Below, piece after piece: positions 45,526 to 54,740 of a stretch of 64,000 bases of DNA (the first letter of the stretch is position 1; each line of letters starts with the position of its first letter). The position numbers were made by a program, and so were the translations under genes. Below the pieces are notes generated by a model, which was not told the origin of the DNA, searched no databases, and saw nothing but the letters and a program-made list of their open reading frames with translations. The DNA is from Fontibacillus panacisegetis. Lineage in GTDB: Bacteria > Bacillota > Bacilli > Paenibacillales > Paenibacillaceae. The stretch lies in contig NZ_FNBG01000002.1 in NCBI RefSeq assembly GCF_900102215.1, positions 124,001 through 188,000 on the forward strand, written 5' to 3'.

Positions 45526-47213
45526 ACTTTAGCAAGTCTTTCCCTTACCTTTATAGAAGCAGCTCTTCCTGTTGCGGCATTATTAGAAGTAAGTCGATTG
45601 CTCAAATCCTTTGGAGATTTACGGGCAATTTTTATAGCAGCTGCGAGACTATTCAATACCTGATCAACATCCTCTTTGCCTGGTTCATCCGCATGGATAC
45701 CGGTCATTAATTCATGCACAGCTCCAAGGGTCGAATAGGATCGAATATCATAGGCTATTGACGGTACTTTTTGGGAAGCTGATTCCAATTCCTCAACGCT
45801 TCGTTTTGTAATTCTGGCTGCAGACTGTTTGGACATGGCATGCACTAAAACACCCGGATCGTCAAAAGCTATGATCCTGTTAGCCTGATATCCGTGTGCC
45901 AGGAATGCTCCGGATATGGCTTGCCCAACAAGTAATGCGATAACCGGGTGACCGGCATATCTTGCAGTTGCGTATGCATCTACTGAAGCTGCGCAGGATA
46001 AAAATATTCCTAGTAATTCTTCCTTATAGCCATAAGCTTGACTTGGTACATCCACCACTGCAACGATTGCTCGACGTTTTTCTTTATTTGCATCTTCTTC
46101 GATTGCTTCACGTACATATTTTGCAATGCTCCACCCTTCCTCCAAACCAACTTCCCCATGACGTGCTCTTGGAAACCGACTGTTTGGATTTGGAACCACT
46201 GCAATATAGCGTACAAGCTCACCATCTAATTCGTGATCAGCACATAATACTGCCGGCACATTGCCGTTTTCAGGATTTGATATGCCTGTTAGAGCCTTAA
46301 ACCAGATTTTTCCGCGACTTATCACCTCTTCAGCATCATTTTCAATGTGCTCCTTAACTGTATTTTCAACTGAACCCATACTAGCCTCTGCCCCCCACAT
46401 TTTGCGCAATTCCAATGGAGTTAAAGTTTTAGTCGGGTCGATAGCGGTAAGTCTGGAAAGATAAAAATCTACTTGGGAACTTCTGAATTCATTGGATTTT
46501 TCACTTCTGAAAGCAGCTTGAACCGCTTCCTTTATGGCAGCTACGTCATCTTCAACGAGAATATCCACTAAACCTGTAGCCTGACGTTGTATACCTCCGA
46601 TCGTATTCCATATCAGCCCCCTGTCTGTAGAATCCCATTCAGCTATACCAGCCTCCTGTTCAATAACCTCGGGACCGTTTAATGTAAGCCTGCCTTCAGG
46701 AGTCATAATCAGTGTGCTGAATAAGCCTGCTGTCATGGACATTCCGCCGAAACAGCCTATCTTTCCCGGTATAACACCGACTACCGGCACAAGCTTGCGT
46801 AAAGCAACAATGGCGGATTGAATTTCCGAAATGGAAAGCAATCCATAGTTAGCTTCCTGAAGTCTCACACCACCACTATCCAGCACAACTACTGCACGAG
46901 TCCTCATGCCCTTCTCGTTATCACGAATCGCAAGCTCCAGTGCTCCGGCGATTTTCGAACCGGAAACTTCGCCAATACCACCTCCCTGAAAAGCTCCTTC
47001 AATAGCTATAACTACTGCGGATTCTCCATCAATCAAACCACGAGCCACTACTACACCGTCATCACTTTGCGGTACTATACCTTGCTGTGACAAATGTGGA
47101 GATTCCAGTCTTTCAAATGGCCCAAGCAATTCCCTGAATGTTCCTTTATCGAGCATAGCCTTTGCCCTTTCGCGGGCATTTAGCTCTACCAAACTATCGT
47201 TCAGTTTTTTCAC
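45516..47213 (-). CDS. mdcD: Fused malonate decarboxylase beta-gamma subunit (MdcD-MdcE)
   Basis: A 565-residue single polypeptide joining both carboxyltransferase halves. Residues 1-255 match MdcD (ERAKAMLDKGTFRELLGPFE, VVLDSGGVRLQEANYG, PGKIGCFGGMSMTAGL), and from about 295 MdcE (ISRGKIWFKALTG, ALLVGQAISGAFLAHGYQAN). In Klebsiella and Pseudomonas these are separate genes. It removes CO2 from malonyl-ACP. Overlaps mdcC by 20 bases and mdcG by ten. Confidence 0.9.
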   Translation of the reverse strand: MKKLNDSLVELNARERAKAMLDKGTFRELLGPFERLESPHLSQQGIVPQSDDGVVVARGLIDGESAVVIAIEGAFQGGGIGEVSGSKIAGALELAIRDNEKGMRTRAVVVLDSGGVRLQEANYGLLSISEIQSAIVALRKLVPVVGVIPGKIGCFGGMSMTAGLFSTLIMTPEGRLTLNGPEVIEQEAGIAEWDSTDRGLIWNTIGGIQRQATGLVDILVEDDVAAIKEAVQAAFRSEKSNEFRSSQVDFYLSRLTAIDPTKTLTPLELRKMWGAEASMGSVENTVKEHIENDAEEVISRGKIWFKALTGISNPENGNVPAVLCADHELDGELVRYIAVVPNPNSRFPRARHGEVGLEEGWSIAKYVREAIEEDANKEKRRAIVAVVDVPSQAYGYKEELLGIFLSCAASVDAYATARYAGHPVIALLVGQAISGAFLAHGYQANRIIAFDDPGVLVHAMSKQSAARITKRSVEELESASQKVPSIAYDIRSYSTLGAVHELMTGIHADEPGKEDVDQVLNSLAAAIKIARKSPKDLSNRLTSNNAATGRAASIKVRERLAKVWN

Positions 47214-47502
47214 TGCTGCACACCTCCAATGCCTGTAATAATCTCATTGAAACCATTCCTGGAGTTGCGCCGAAGTCATTTATTTCGATATTTGCCGCAA
47301 TATCATGTACTGCAAAAAATCTGTCCAGAAGGTTTTTCCATGTTTCTCCGAAACCATCAGATGCGGTTCTTACAACGACATATGCTTTCTCTTCTTTTGA
47401 TGGCTCCAGCAATATTTCCAAATCTCCGGAAGCAACCACCCCAACATAGGCATGCTTAGGCACAGACTTTGTTGCATTAAATTTAAAGGTCAATGTCTCC
47501 AT
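47194..47502 (-). CDS. mdcC: Malonate decarboxylase acyl carrier protein MdcC
   Basis: The delta subunit, 102 residues. Ser 25 in VGVVASGDLEILLEP is the attachment point of the phosphoribosyl-dephospho-CoA group, as known for Klebsiella MdcC. Follows mdcA by 29 bases and overlaps mdcDE. Confidence 0.92.
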   Translation of the reverse strand: METLTFKFNATKSVPKHAYVGVVASGDLEILLEPSKEEKAYVVVRTASDGFGETWKNLLDRFFAVHDIAANIEINDFGATPGMVSMRLLQALEVCSSEKTER

Positions 47503-47531
47503 AATCCTTATACCTCCAAATGTTAGCCCTA

Positions 47532-49193
47532 TTACCAGTTACGGAACTTGGCCGGTGGTTCATATAACCCATCGGACCATTTCACCAGATCATCTATACT
47601 CTTTGCAGCAAGCAAGGAACGTTTGGCATCCGTTCGCTTTACATGAAGATCTTCAGGCAAAGCTACAATTCCATCCTGTCTTAATTGCTCAGTCATCTCT
47701 ACACTGCATTGTTGTCCTATGGGAGTTACACCAGCTACTGCGGCTAATGCCATGCGCCGCTCTTCAAGGCTCCTTGCTTTGTACAAATAAGCAATTCCTT
47801 CTTCTGTTACAACATGTGTAACGTCATCACCGTAAATCATTACCGGTGCTACAGGCAATTTAGCATCATGCCCAACTTTAATGGCATCCAGGGACTCCAC
47901 AAATACAGGTGCATGACCGTTTTGATAGGTCTCAACCATTTGAACAACGAGTTTCTGCCCCCGAGCTATTTGACTTTCCCCGGTAATCATATTTAACCAG
48001 GCATCCGTTGCATGTCTTCTTCCATGAGGATCAGCTCCCATATTAGGCGCTCCTCCAAAGCCGGCAAGTCTGCCCGAGGTAACTGTTGACGAATTTCCAT
48101 CAGCATCTATTTGAAAGGTAGATCCTATAAACAAATCCACTGCATATTGACCAGCAACCTGGGACATCGCCCGATTAGAGCGGAGGCTGCCATCACGGCC
48201 GGTAAAAAATACATCCGGTCGTGCTGCCACATATTTTTCCATGCCCACTTCCCCGCCAAAGCAGTGCACACTTTCCACCCAGCCACTTTCTATAGCAGGA
48301 ATAAGTGTAGGGTGAGGATTAAGAGCCCAATTCTTGCATATCTTCCCCTTTAATCCGAGGGATTCACCGTAAGTTGGAAGAATCAGCTCAATGGCTGCTG
48401 TATTAAAGCCTACTCCATGATTAAGTGAAGTTACGTTGTGACGTTCATATATTCCGCGAATGGTCATCATAGCCATCAGAATATGCATCTCACTGATCAG
48501 TCTGGGATCTCTCGTAAATAAAGCTTCCAACTGATAGGGCCGGTCAGCTACAACGATAAAGTCTACCCATGAACCTGGAATATCCACCCTTGGCAATTCA
48601 TCTACCAATTCATTAACCTGAACAATAACAATGCCATCACGAAATGCTGTTGCTTCAACTATAGTAGGTGTCTCTTCCGTGTTCGGTCCGGTATAAAGAT
48701 TCCCCTCTGCATCTGCCTTGTCTGCAGCAACCAAAGCTATATTTGGCGTTAGATCAATAAATAACCTTCCATATAACTCAAGATAAGTATGAATTGAACC
48801 TACTTTCACCACACCATCCTCAATCATTTGTGCCATACGAAGACTTTGGGCTCCGGAATATGAAAAATCCAGCTTCCTTGCAATACCCTTTTCAAAGATA
48901 TCAAGATGCTCCGGTCTTGATACACTGGACATAATCATATGCAAATCATTAACCTTATCCGGATCTACATTATTAAGTGCTTTAGAAAGGAAAGACGCCT
49001 GCTTTTGATTATTGCCTTCCAGTGCTACACAGTCACCAGTCACTATAAGGTTCTCAAGAACTTCAACTATTCTGTCAGCAGGTATGATACGGCCCTTCAC
49101 TAACTTCTCAACCTTAGCTAATTGACGTGCTTTTTTGTCACGGCGAGTGGTCCAAGATCGTCCTGAACTTATACCGAGCTCAGATTCATTCAT
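47532..49193 (-). CDS. mdcA: Malonate decarboxylase alpha subunit MdcA
   Basis: Acetyl-S-ACP:malonate ACP transferase, 553 residues, that exchanges acetyl for malonyl. CoA-transferase folds with GDCVALEGNNQKQASF and GFGGAPNMGADPHGRRHATD. The start was set to ATG 49193 (MNESELG), eight bases after GGGGAG. First gene of the cluster, divergent from the LysR gene. Confidence 0.93.
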   Translation of the reverse strand: MNESELGISSGRSWTTRRDKKARQLAKVEKLVKGRIIPADRIVEVLENLIVTGDCVALEGNNQKQASFLSKALNNVDPDKVNDLHMIMSSVSRPEHLDIFEKGIARKLDFSYSGAQSLRMAQMIEDGVVKVGSIHTYLELYGRLFIDLTPNIALVAADKADAEGNLYTGPNTEETPTIVEATAFRDGIVIVQVNELVDELPRVDIPGSWVDFIVVADRPYQLEALFTRDPRLISEMHILMAMMTIRGIYERHNVTSLNHGVGFNTAAIELILPTYGESLGLKGKICKNWALNPHPTLIPAIESGWVESVHCFGGEVGMEKYVAARPDVFFTGRDGSLRSNRAMSQVAGQYAVDLFIGSTFQIDADGNSSTVTSGRLAGFGGAPNMGADPHGRRHATDAWLNMITGESQIARGQKLVVQMVETYQNGHAPVFVESLDAIKVGHDAKLPVAPVMIYGDDVTHVVTEEGIAYLYKARSLEERRMALAAVAGVTPIGQQCSVEMTEQLRQDGIVALPEDLHVKRTDAKRSLLAAKSIDDLVKWSDGLYEPPAKFRNW

Positions 49194-49292
49194 CGTAAAC
49201 TCTCCCCTTTTTAATAGCCTGAAAATCATTACTTTATTTTAATTATAAACTTGAAATACATATCGTCTAATATATAATTGTATATGAAATAT

Positions 49293-49308
49293 ATACATTG
49301 TAATGTAT
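49293..49308 (+). promoter_or_regulatory. Candidate LysR operator
   Basis: Perfect dyad ATACATT-GT-AATGTAT just before the LysR gene's ribosome site, within the 128-bp mdcA-LysR divergent region, which also has related ATAC/GTAT half-sites. Suits autoregulation plus control of mdcA. Confidence 0.45.
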
Positions 49309-49321
49309 GAAAGGATTTATT

Positions 49322-50194
49322 ATGGAACTATTACAACTTAAATATTTTCAAACCGTTGCTCGTTATGAGCACGTAACAAGAGCAGCAGAAGAACTCCATA
49401 TCCCTCAACCGGCACTTAGTAAAACGATTTCACTTTTAGAAAAAGAACTTGGAGTTTTATTGTTTGACCGTCGCGGCAAGTATATACATCTAAATCAATA
49501 CGGTAGAGCGTTCTTAAAAAGAGTAGAACAGGCATTGACTGCCATAGAAGATGGAAAAAATGAACTGAATGATTTAGCCGGAAAGACATCTGGAGGCGTG
49601 AAGCTGGCAGTATTAGCTGCTTCTAATCTATTGCCAGAACTTTTAAGTTCCTTTCGCAAGGAGTACCCACATATCAGTTTCAACCTTATACAGCATTTCC
49701 CCAGTTCAATAACGAAACCGGATTTTGACTTATGTATTTCTTCATCCACCATGAAGCTTGAAGGTACTAATAGTACTCCTATTGTAAAGGAAGAGATCTT
49801 TCTTGCAGTTCCTGTTGAACATCCTCTTGCCAAGCGGACGAGCATCCATCTAAGCGAGGTTGCAGGCGATGATTTCATAAGCCTGAAAGCGGGTCAGAGT
49901 CTTCGGGAAATCACGGATAGCTTTTGCCAGTATGCCGGATTTACCCCTCATATTATTTTTGAAAGCGACGATCCATCAACTGTTCGTGGTCTTATCAGGG
50001 CAGGGCAGGGTATCGCATTTATTCCTGCAATTACGTGGGGTGGGGCTACGGGATCTTCGATGAAGCTTTTGCATATTGATGAACCTGTTTGTGAAAGAAC
50101 CCTGTCTCTCTCCTATACTGTAGAACGCTATCTACCACAGGCAGCGCGATTGTTTCGTCAGTTTGCTATTGACTACTTTGCCAAGCTAGGTTAA
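49322..50194 (+). CDS. LysR-type regulator of the malonate genes
   Basis: A 290-residue LTTR. N-terminal HTH HVTRAAEELHIPQPALSKTI (about residues 18-38), then a type II periplasmic-binding effector domain. The start was set to ATG 49322 (MELLQLKYF), with AAAGGA six bases upstream; five more residues are possible. Divergent from mdcA, so likely the functional counterpart of MdcR, sensing malonate or malonyl-CoA. Confidence 0.88.
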   Translation: MELLQLKYFQTVARYEHVTRAAEELHIPQPALSKTISLLEKELGVLLFDRRGKYIHLNQYGRAFLKRVEQALTAIEDGKNELNDLAGKTSGGVKLAVLAASNLLPELLSSFRKEYPHISFNLIQHFPSSITKPDFDLCISSSTMKLEGTNSTPIVKEEIFLAVPVEHPLAKRTSIHLSEVAGDDFISLKAGQSLREITDSFCQYAGFTPHIIFESDDPSTVRGLIRAGQGIAFIPAITWGGATGSSMKLLHIDEPVCERTLSLSYTVERYLPQAARLFRQFAIDYFAKLG

Positions 50195-50202
50195 AGGCGC
50201 AC

Positions 50203-50241
50203 AAAAACCGTGTCTGACGAAGAGAATTTCGTCAGGCACGG
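50203..50241 (-). terminator. Terminator of the sugar ABC operon
   Basis: Stem CCGTGTCTGACGAA / TTCGTCAGGCACGG with five T on the minus strand, 44 bases beyond the last permease gene. Also faces the convergent LysR gene. Confidence 0.8.
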
Positions 50242-50284
50242 ACACTTAGACAATAGCAATAAAAGCAAGTAACCATCTTCTAGC

Positions 50285-51202
50285 CTATTCCTTCACACCA
50301 CCCAAAGTTAATCCGTGCACAAAATATCGTTGCAGGAACGGGTAGATCACGATGATGGGCACTGCAGCCACAATCGTAATGGCAGCTCGTATGGAGGTTG
50401 GTGTAACAATGTTCGCTTGCTGGTTATCGGAGTTTGAAAACAAGGTTTCTGCGTTTCCACTAACGCTCATGCTGGCGGATTGCAGCTTTTTCATCAATTC
50501 ATATTGCAAGGTGCTCAGATCTTGCTTGGAAGAGTTGTACAAGAAGGTGTCAAACCAACTGTTCCACTGTCCCACAGCTACGAACAAAGCCACTGTCGCC
50601 AGAACCGGCATGCTGAGTGGAAAAACAATTTTAAGGAAAATCGTAAAATGATTGGCTCCATCTATTTGGGCAGATTCCACCACACTACCCGGCAGCCCTT
50701 CCATAAAAGAACGCATAACAATCAGATTAAAAGCCCCGATAAGCCCGGGAATAATATATACCCAGAAGGTGCCATTCATGTGAAGGTTTTTGATAAGCAT
50801 ATAGCCTGGAATCAGTCCACCGCTGAAATACATGGTAAAGATAAAGAGAAACGATATTTGGCGGCGCAGAAAATATTCTTTTCTGCTGATCGTATAAGCC
50901 AGCATAGCCGTGCAAAATAAACTGGTTATCGTTCCTATAACCGTCCGAGAAACGGAAATGAAAAAGGCATTATAAATCGTATTGTCCTCAAACAAATTCG
51001 TATAATTTAAAGTAGTAAATTTGCGCGGCCAAATGAAATTGCTGCCCAACACAGTGTCTGTAGCCTGGTTAAAGGATACGGCCAATGTATTGAGAAAAGG
51101 ATATAATGTGACAACCAACAGCATCAGCATCAGCAACACATTGACACAATCAAATGCGGACAGCTTCCACTTTCTTCTCTGCCCGGCAACTATTCTTTTC
51201 AT
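50285..51202 (-). CDS. Carbohydrate ABC permease, YtcP/LplC type
   Basis: A 305-residue inner-membrane permease with six segments and the EAA loop ESAQIDGANHFTIFLKIVFP. Pairs with the next gene upstream. No ATPase gene is seen; such systems commonly share an MsmX-like ATPase. Start ATG 51202 follows GGAGGG. Confidence 0.9.
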   Translation of the reverse strand: MKRIVAGQRRKWKLSAFDCVNVLLMLMLLVVTLYPFLNTLAVSFNQATDTVLGSNFIWPRKFTTLNYTNLFEDNTIYNAFFISVSRTVIGTITSLFCTAMLAYTISRKEYFLRRQISFLFIFTMYFSGGLIPGYMLIKNLHMNGTFWVYIIPGLIGAFNLIVMRSFMEGLPGSVVESAQIDGANHFTIFLKIVFPLSMPVLATVALFVAVGQWNSWFDTFLYNSSKQDLSTLQYELMKKLQSASMSVSGNAETLFSNSDNQQANIVTPTSIRAAITIVAAVPIIVIYPFLQRYFVHGLTLGGVKE

Positions 51203-51213
51203 TCTCTTCCCTC

Positions 51214-52176
51214 CTAAAAAAGCCTTTCTTGCCCCATGCGCTTGGCGAACTGATTAGCGGCAACCAGCAGGATGACGCTGATCAGCGTTTTAAATATGCC
51301 GGAGGCGGTAGCAAACGAATACCTGGATAAGTTGATACCATATTTGAGTACGAACAGGTCAATCGTCTCCGCTTGATCCACAACCATTGGGGTCTGCAGC
51401 AAATACTGCTGTTCAAAACCGGCGTCCAAAATATGGCCAATGCTCATAATGAGCAGAATGACAATGATCGGTCTGATTCCGGGAAGCGTGATATGGAAAA
51501 TCTTTCGAAAACGGCCTGCACCGTCAATACTTGCAGCTTCATATAAAGAAGGGTCGATCATCGTCATGGCCGCCAAATAAATGATCGCACCCCACCCAAC
51601 ACCCTTCCAGACATTGGATGCGCCTATGATCCACCAAAAATACTCGCCTTTAGACAACCACAAGATAGGCTCCTGTATCAAATGAAGATTTACTAAGATG
51701 TAATTCACAATTCCTTCAATGGAAAGCATATTCATGATTAGATTTGCTGCAACAACCCAAGATATAAAATGGGGAAGATAGCTTATGGTTTGCACAATAC
51801 GCTTGAACATAATGCTGCGCAGTTCATTAAGCAAGAGGGCAAGCGTAATGGAGCTTAAAAAGCCGAATACCAGGTTGATGATGCTCATCGCCAATGTATT
51901 GCGAATGACACGAAGGAAAGAATCATCTCGGAACAGCTCTCGAAAATTGTCCAGGCCGACCCAGTGATTTTGCAGCATGGGAGTGCCCAGCTTGAAATCC
52001 TGGAATGCCATCAGCCATCCCCACAGGGGAACATAAGAAAACACGATAACGAACAGTACAAAAGGAATGGACATGGCCATGAGAGCTTTCTGTTGCTTGA
52101 CCTTTTTCCATAATGAACGGGTTGGTTTGACCGATCTTGCCTTTGGATTTGCCTTTAATTCACTTGCCGCGTCCAT
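51214..52176 (-). CDS. Carbohydrate ABC permease, LplB/YteP type
   Basis: A 320-residue permease. N-terminal basic region, then the first membrane segment and EAA loop YEAASIDGAGRFRKIFHITLPG. The start was set to ATG 52176 (MDAASELK), four bases after GGAGGG; the longer frame from 52242 lacks a site. Twelve bases from the second permease gene. Confidence 0.9.
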   Translation of the reverse strand: MDAASELKANPKARSVKPTRSLWKKVKQQKALMAMSIPFVLFVIVFSYVPLWGWLMAFQDFKLGTPMLQNHWVGLDNFRELFRDDSFLRVIRNTLAMSIINLVFGFLSSITLALLLNELRSIMFKRIVQTISYLPHFISWVVAANLIMNMLSIEGIVNYILVNLHLIQEPILWLSKGEYFWWIIGASNVWKGVGWGAIIYLAAMTMIDPSLYEAASIDGAGRFRKIFHITLPGIRPIIVILLIMSIGHILDAGFEQQYLLQTPMVVDQAETIDLFVLKYGINLSRYSFATASGIFKTLISVILLVAANQFAKRMGQERLF

Positions 52177-52251
52177 GGTTCCCTCCTCATTTTCTATGAT
52201 GATCGGCACAAGGTGACATCCTAGTCCCCCTTGTGCCGTCATTAACTATAA

Positions 52252-53901
52252 TTACCAGTTTGCCTGACGATCCTTCACTCCTGCCGTAAGCTCCTCCATC
52301 CAGCTATTTACATCCAGCTTGTTGACATCAGCGACGTAATCCTTCCAGGACTTTTCAAAATCCGCCTTCGTCTTGGATAAGACCATTTGCGGAGGATATT
52401 TCTTATTCAGGTCGTCGAGCTTTTGATTGAAAATTTTTCCTTTATCGGAGAGTTCAATGCTCCACAACGGGAAATATTTTCTTTTGGTATTCGGCGGATT
52501 GAACATATCCTCATAGGTCTGAACCCCGTAACCCTTCAGGATTTCCTTATCCACCTCATCATAATCGGCAGCAATTATTTCCGGCTGCCTGTAAGACTCA
52601 TAATGGTTTCCGTCCGGCATGGTGCCGGAAGCGCTTGGCCAGAACCAAACAACGTTGCCGCTCCAATTCAGAGCGTTCTTGGCATCGGACAAGTATTTGC
52701 GTTGCTCCTCTGTGCGGTAGAAGCGCCCATTGTCGCTGACCATGAAGTCTTCACCCTTCACTCCCCAGTTTCGGAGAATTTGGCCCTCATCGCTGGCCAA
52801 ATAGTCCGCGTACTCGATTGCTCCGACCGGGTCCTTGCAATTCACGGATATGGACCAGCCGGTATTATAGTTCATGCCTGGAAGATCCAGATAATCGCCT
52901 TTGATGCTATCGTCAAAGGTAAGCTGAAGCGGAACGAACATGCGGCTATTCTTGCCCTGTTGCTTCAGGGAGGCCAAGGCCGTCTGGAACTGCCATTTTT
53001 GATCGAACATGCCCAGAACACGTCCACTTGACAGCTTTGCCAGATATTGTTCATAGTTCATAACGAATGCTTCTTTGTCAATCATACCCTCATTATACAT
53101 ATCGTTAAGTTTGGAATAATACCGTTTCGTTATGTTCTCATCGGTTTGGTAAAATGTCAGTCCGTTATTCTCAGGGTCCACCATGGCTCTGGAATCATTG
53201 GGACCACCCGCCAAAAACTGCATAGCTGTTGTGAGTGTGAAGTTGCGGGTATCGTATGTCAGAATTTCAAAAGGAATGGTATCTGCGCCATCAATCTGCG
53301 GATGCTTCTTCCAGTAATCCCGCAGCACATCAGCATATTGATCGAAGGTTGTGATTTTGGGATATCCCGCCTCCTTCAGAACCTCCTTCTGGATCCAGAA
53401 GGCAGCGCTGATTCCTTTGGTGGCATTGGTCACCGGAGCTCCCATCGGCAGCGAATAGATATGTCCGTCGGAGCTTTTTAAGCGGTTCCAATAAGGACCG
53501 TAAAGCTTCTTGATGTTGGGCGCATGCTCCTCAATCAGATCCTCCAACGGAATAAGCGCTTTCGCATCAACAAACTTTGTGGTTGCATCCGTAAAGATCA
53601 TGTCCGGATAATCCCCGCCTGCTACCATAACCCCTATCTTCTGATCCTTCTCCCCGACAAGACGCTCATACTTGATGGTTACGCCTGTTTTCTGCTGAAT
53701 AATATCTCCGAGCTTGGTGTGCTCCGGCACATTGTCGCCAGGAGTCATAATGAAATACGAAAAGCTAGCCGTCTTGACAGAATTCGGTGTGGCCTCTGGT
53801 GAGGATGAGGGCTGGGATTCATTTGAGCTGCATGCTCCAAGCACCGTTGTGACGAGCAGGGCTGTTACCGCCAACTTTGTAAGCGTTCTCTTTTTAAACA
53901 A
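52252..53901 (-). CDS. ABC solute-binding lipoprotein, LplA/YtcQ type
   Basis: A 549-residue extracellular sugar-binding lipoprotein. The lipobox VLGACSSNE places the modified Cys at about residue 24. A Ser/Pro-rich linker and a family-1 solute-binding fold follow. Start TTG 53901 lies eight bases after GGAGG. First gene of the importer operon. The ligand is unknown; LplA-type proteins bind oligosaccharides from plant or host glycans. Confidence 0.92.
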   Translation of the reverse strand: MFKKRTLTKLAVTALLVTTVLGACSSNESQPSSSPEATPNSVKTASFSYFIMTPGDNVPEHTKLGDIIQQKTGVTIKYERLVGEKDQKIGVMVAGGDYPDMIFTDATTKFVDAKALIPLEDLIEEHAPNIKKLYGPYWNRLKSSDGHIYSLPMGAPVTNATKGISAAFWIQKEVLKEAGYPKITTFDQYADVLRDYWKKHPQIDGADTIPFEILTYDTRNFTLTTAMQFLAGGPNDSRAMVDPENNGLTFYQTDENITKRYYSKLNDMYNEGMIDKEAFVMNYEQYLAKLSSGRVLGMFDQKWQFQTALASLKQQGKNSRMFVPLQLTFDDSIKGDYLDLPGMNYNTGWSISVNCKDPVGAIEYADYLASDEGQILRNWGVKGEDFMVSDNGRFYRTEEQRKYLSDAKNALNWSGNVVWFWPSASGTMPDGNHYESYRQPEIIAADYDEVDKEILKGYGVQTYEDMFNPPNTKRKYFPLWSIELSDKGKIFNQKLDDLNKKYPPQMVLSKTKADFEKSWKDYVADVNKLDVNSWMEELTAGVKDRQANW

Positions 53902-54008
53902 TACGTTAACCTCCTTTTGTTTTTGACATTACAAATCATATCAAGAATTCGGGAGATTCCGTACCCGCCACATCTTAGGAGTATACCTGACAAATTAAAG
54001 ATTGTTCC

Positions 54009-54740
54009 TCATTTCTCCCGATAGTGGGAGGGGGTGCAGCCAACCAGTTTTTTAAACTGCTGGACGAAATAATCCGAATCGCTGTAACCCACAGATAACG
54101 CAATATCTGCTATTTTATTGGATGAGCCTTTCAATTTTTTTTTAGCTTCTTCCACTCTGATTTGATGAACGAAATTATTAAAATAGCTTCCGGTTTGCTT
54201 TTTAAAGAGCTGGCCCAAATAAATGGGATTCAGAAAAACCTTATCCGCTATCTCTTTTATCATTAACGGTTCCTTATAATGCTCCCTAATATACTGGATG
54301 ACCTCTTCTACTGCTTCGCTGTTCTGCACCACGTTCTGCGGCAATTCTAGTGGCAATGAATCGTTAGCAAACGCAATACGACGCCGTGTGCGCTGAAGGG
54401 CTTCAATCAATTGTTCCTCATCGATGGGCTTCAAAATATAGTCGATAGCGCCATATTTTAGCGCCCTTTGGGCATAATCAAATTCGCCGTATCCAGATAT
54501 CACGACAAATTGGCAATCAAATCGGCCCGAAACCTCCATCATCAAATCCAATCCACTCAGCACCGGCATTCGGATATCCGTAATCACTAAAGAGGGCCGT
54601 TCACGTTCAATCAGTATAAGGGCCTGCTTGCCGTTCTCTGCATCACCGCATATTGTAAAGCCATACGTCTCCCAATAGATGATCTTTTTCAGTCCTTCCC
54701 TCATTTTAGGCTCGTCATCGACAATAATGGTTTTTAGCAT
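54009..54740 (-). CDS. YesN-type response regulator
   Basis: A 243-residue regulator. Receiver domain with IIVDDEPKMREGL and phospho-Asp in VITDIRMPVLSG, then an AraC HTH pair (MIKEIADKVFLNPIYLGQLF; DIALSVGYSDSDYFVQQFKK). The start was set to the second ATG (54740), six bases after GGAGG. Its 5' end overlaps the kinase gene by 26 bases, coupling their translation. Likely activates the adjacent ABC operon. Confidence 0.9.
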   Translation of the reverse strand: MLKTIIVDDEPKMREGLKKIIYWETYGFTICGDAENGKQALILIERERPSLVITDIRMPVLSGLDLMMEVSGRFDCQFVVISGYGEFDYAQRALKYGAIDYILKPIDEEQLIEALQRTRRRIAFANDSLPLELPQNVVQNSEAVEEVIQYIREHYKEPLMIKEIADKVFLNPIYLGQLFKKQTGSYFNNFVHQIRVEEAKKKLKGSSNKIADIALSVGYSDSDYFVQQFKKLVGCTPSHYREK

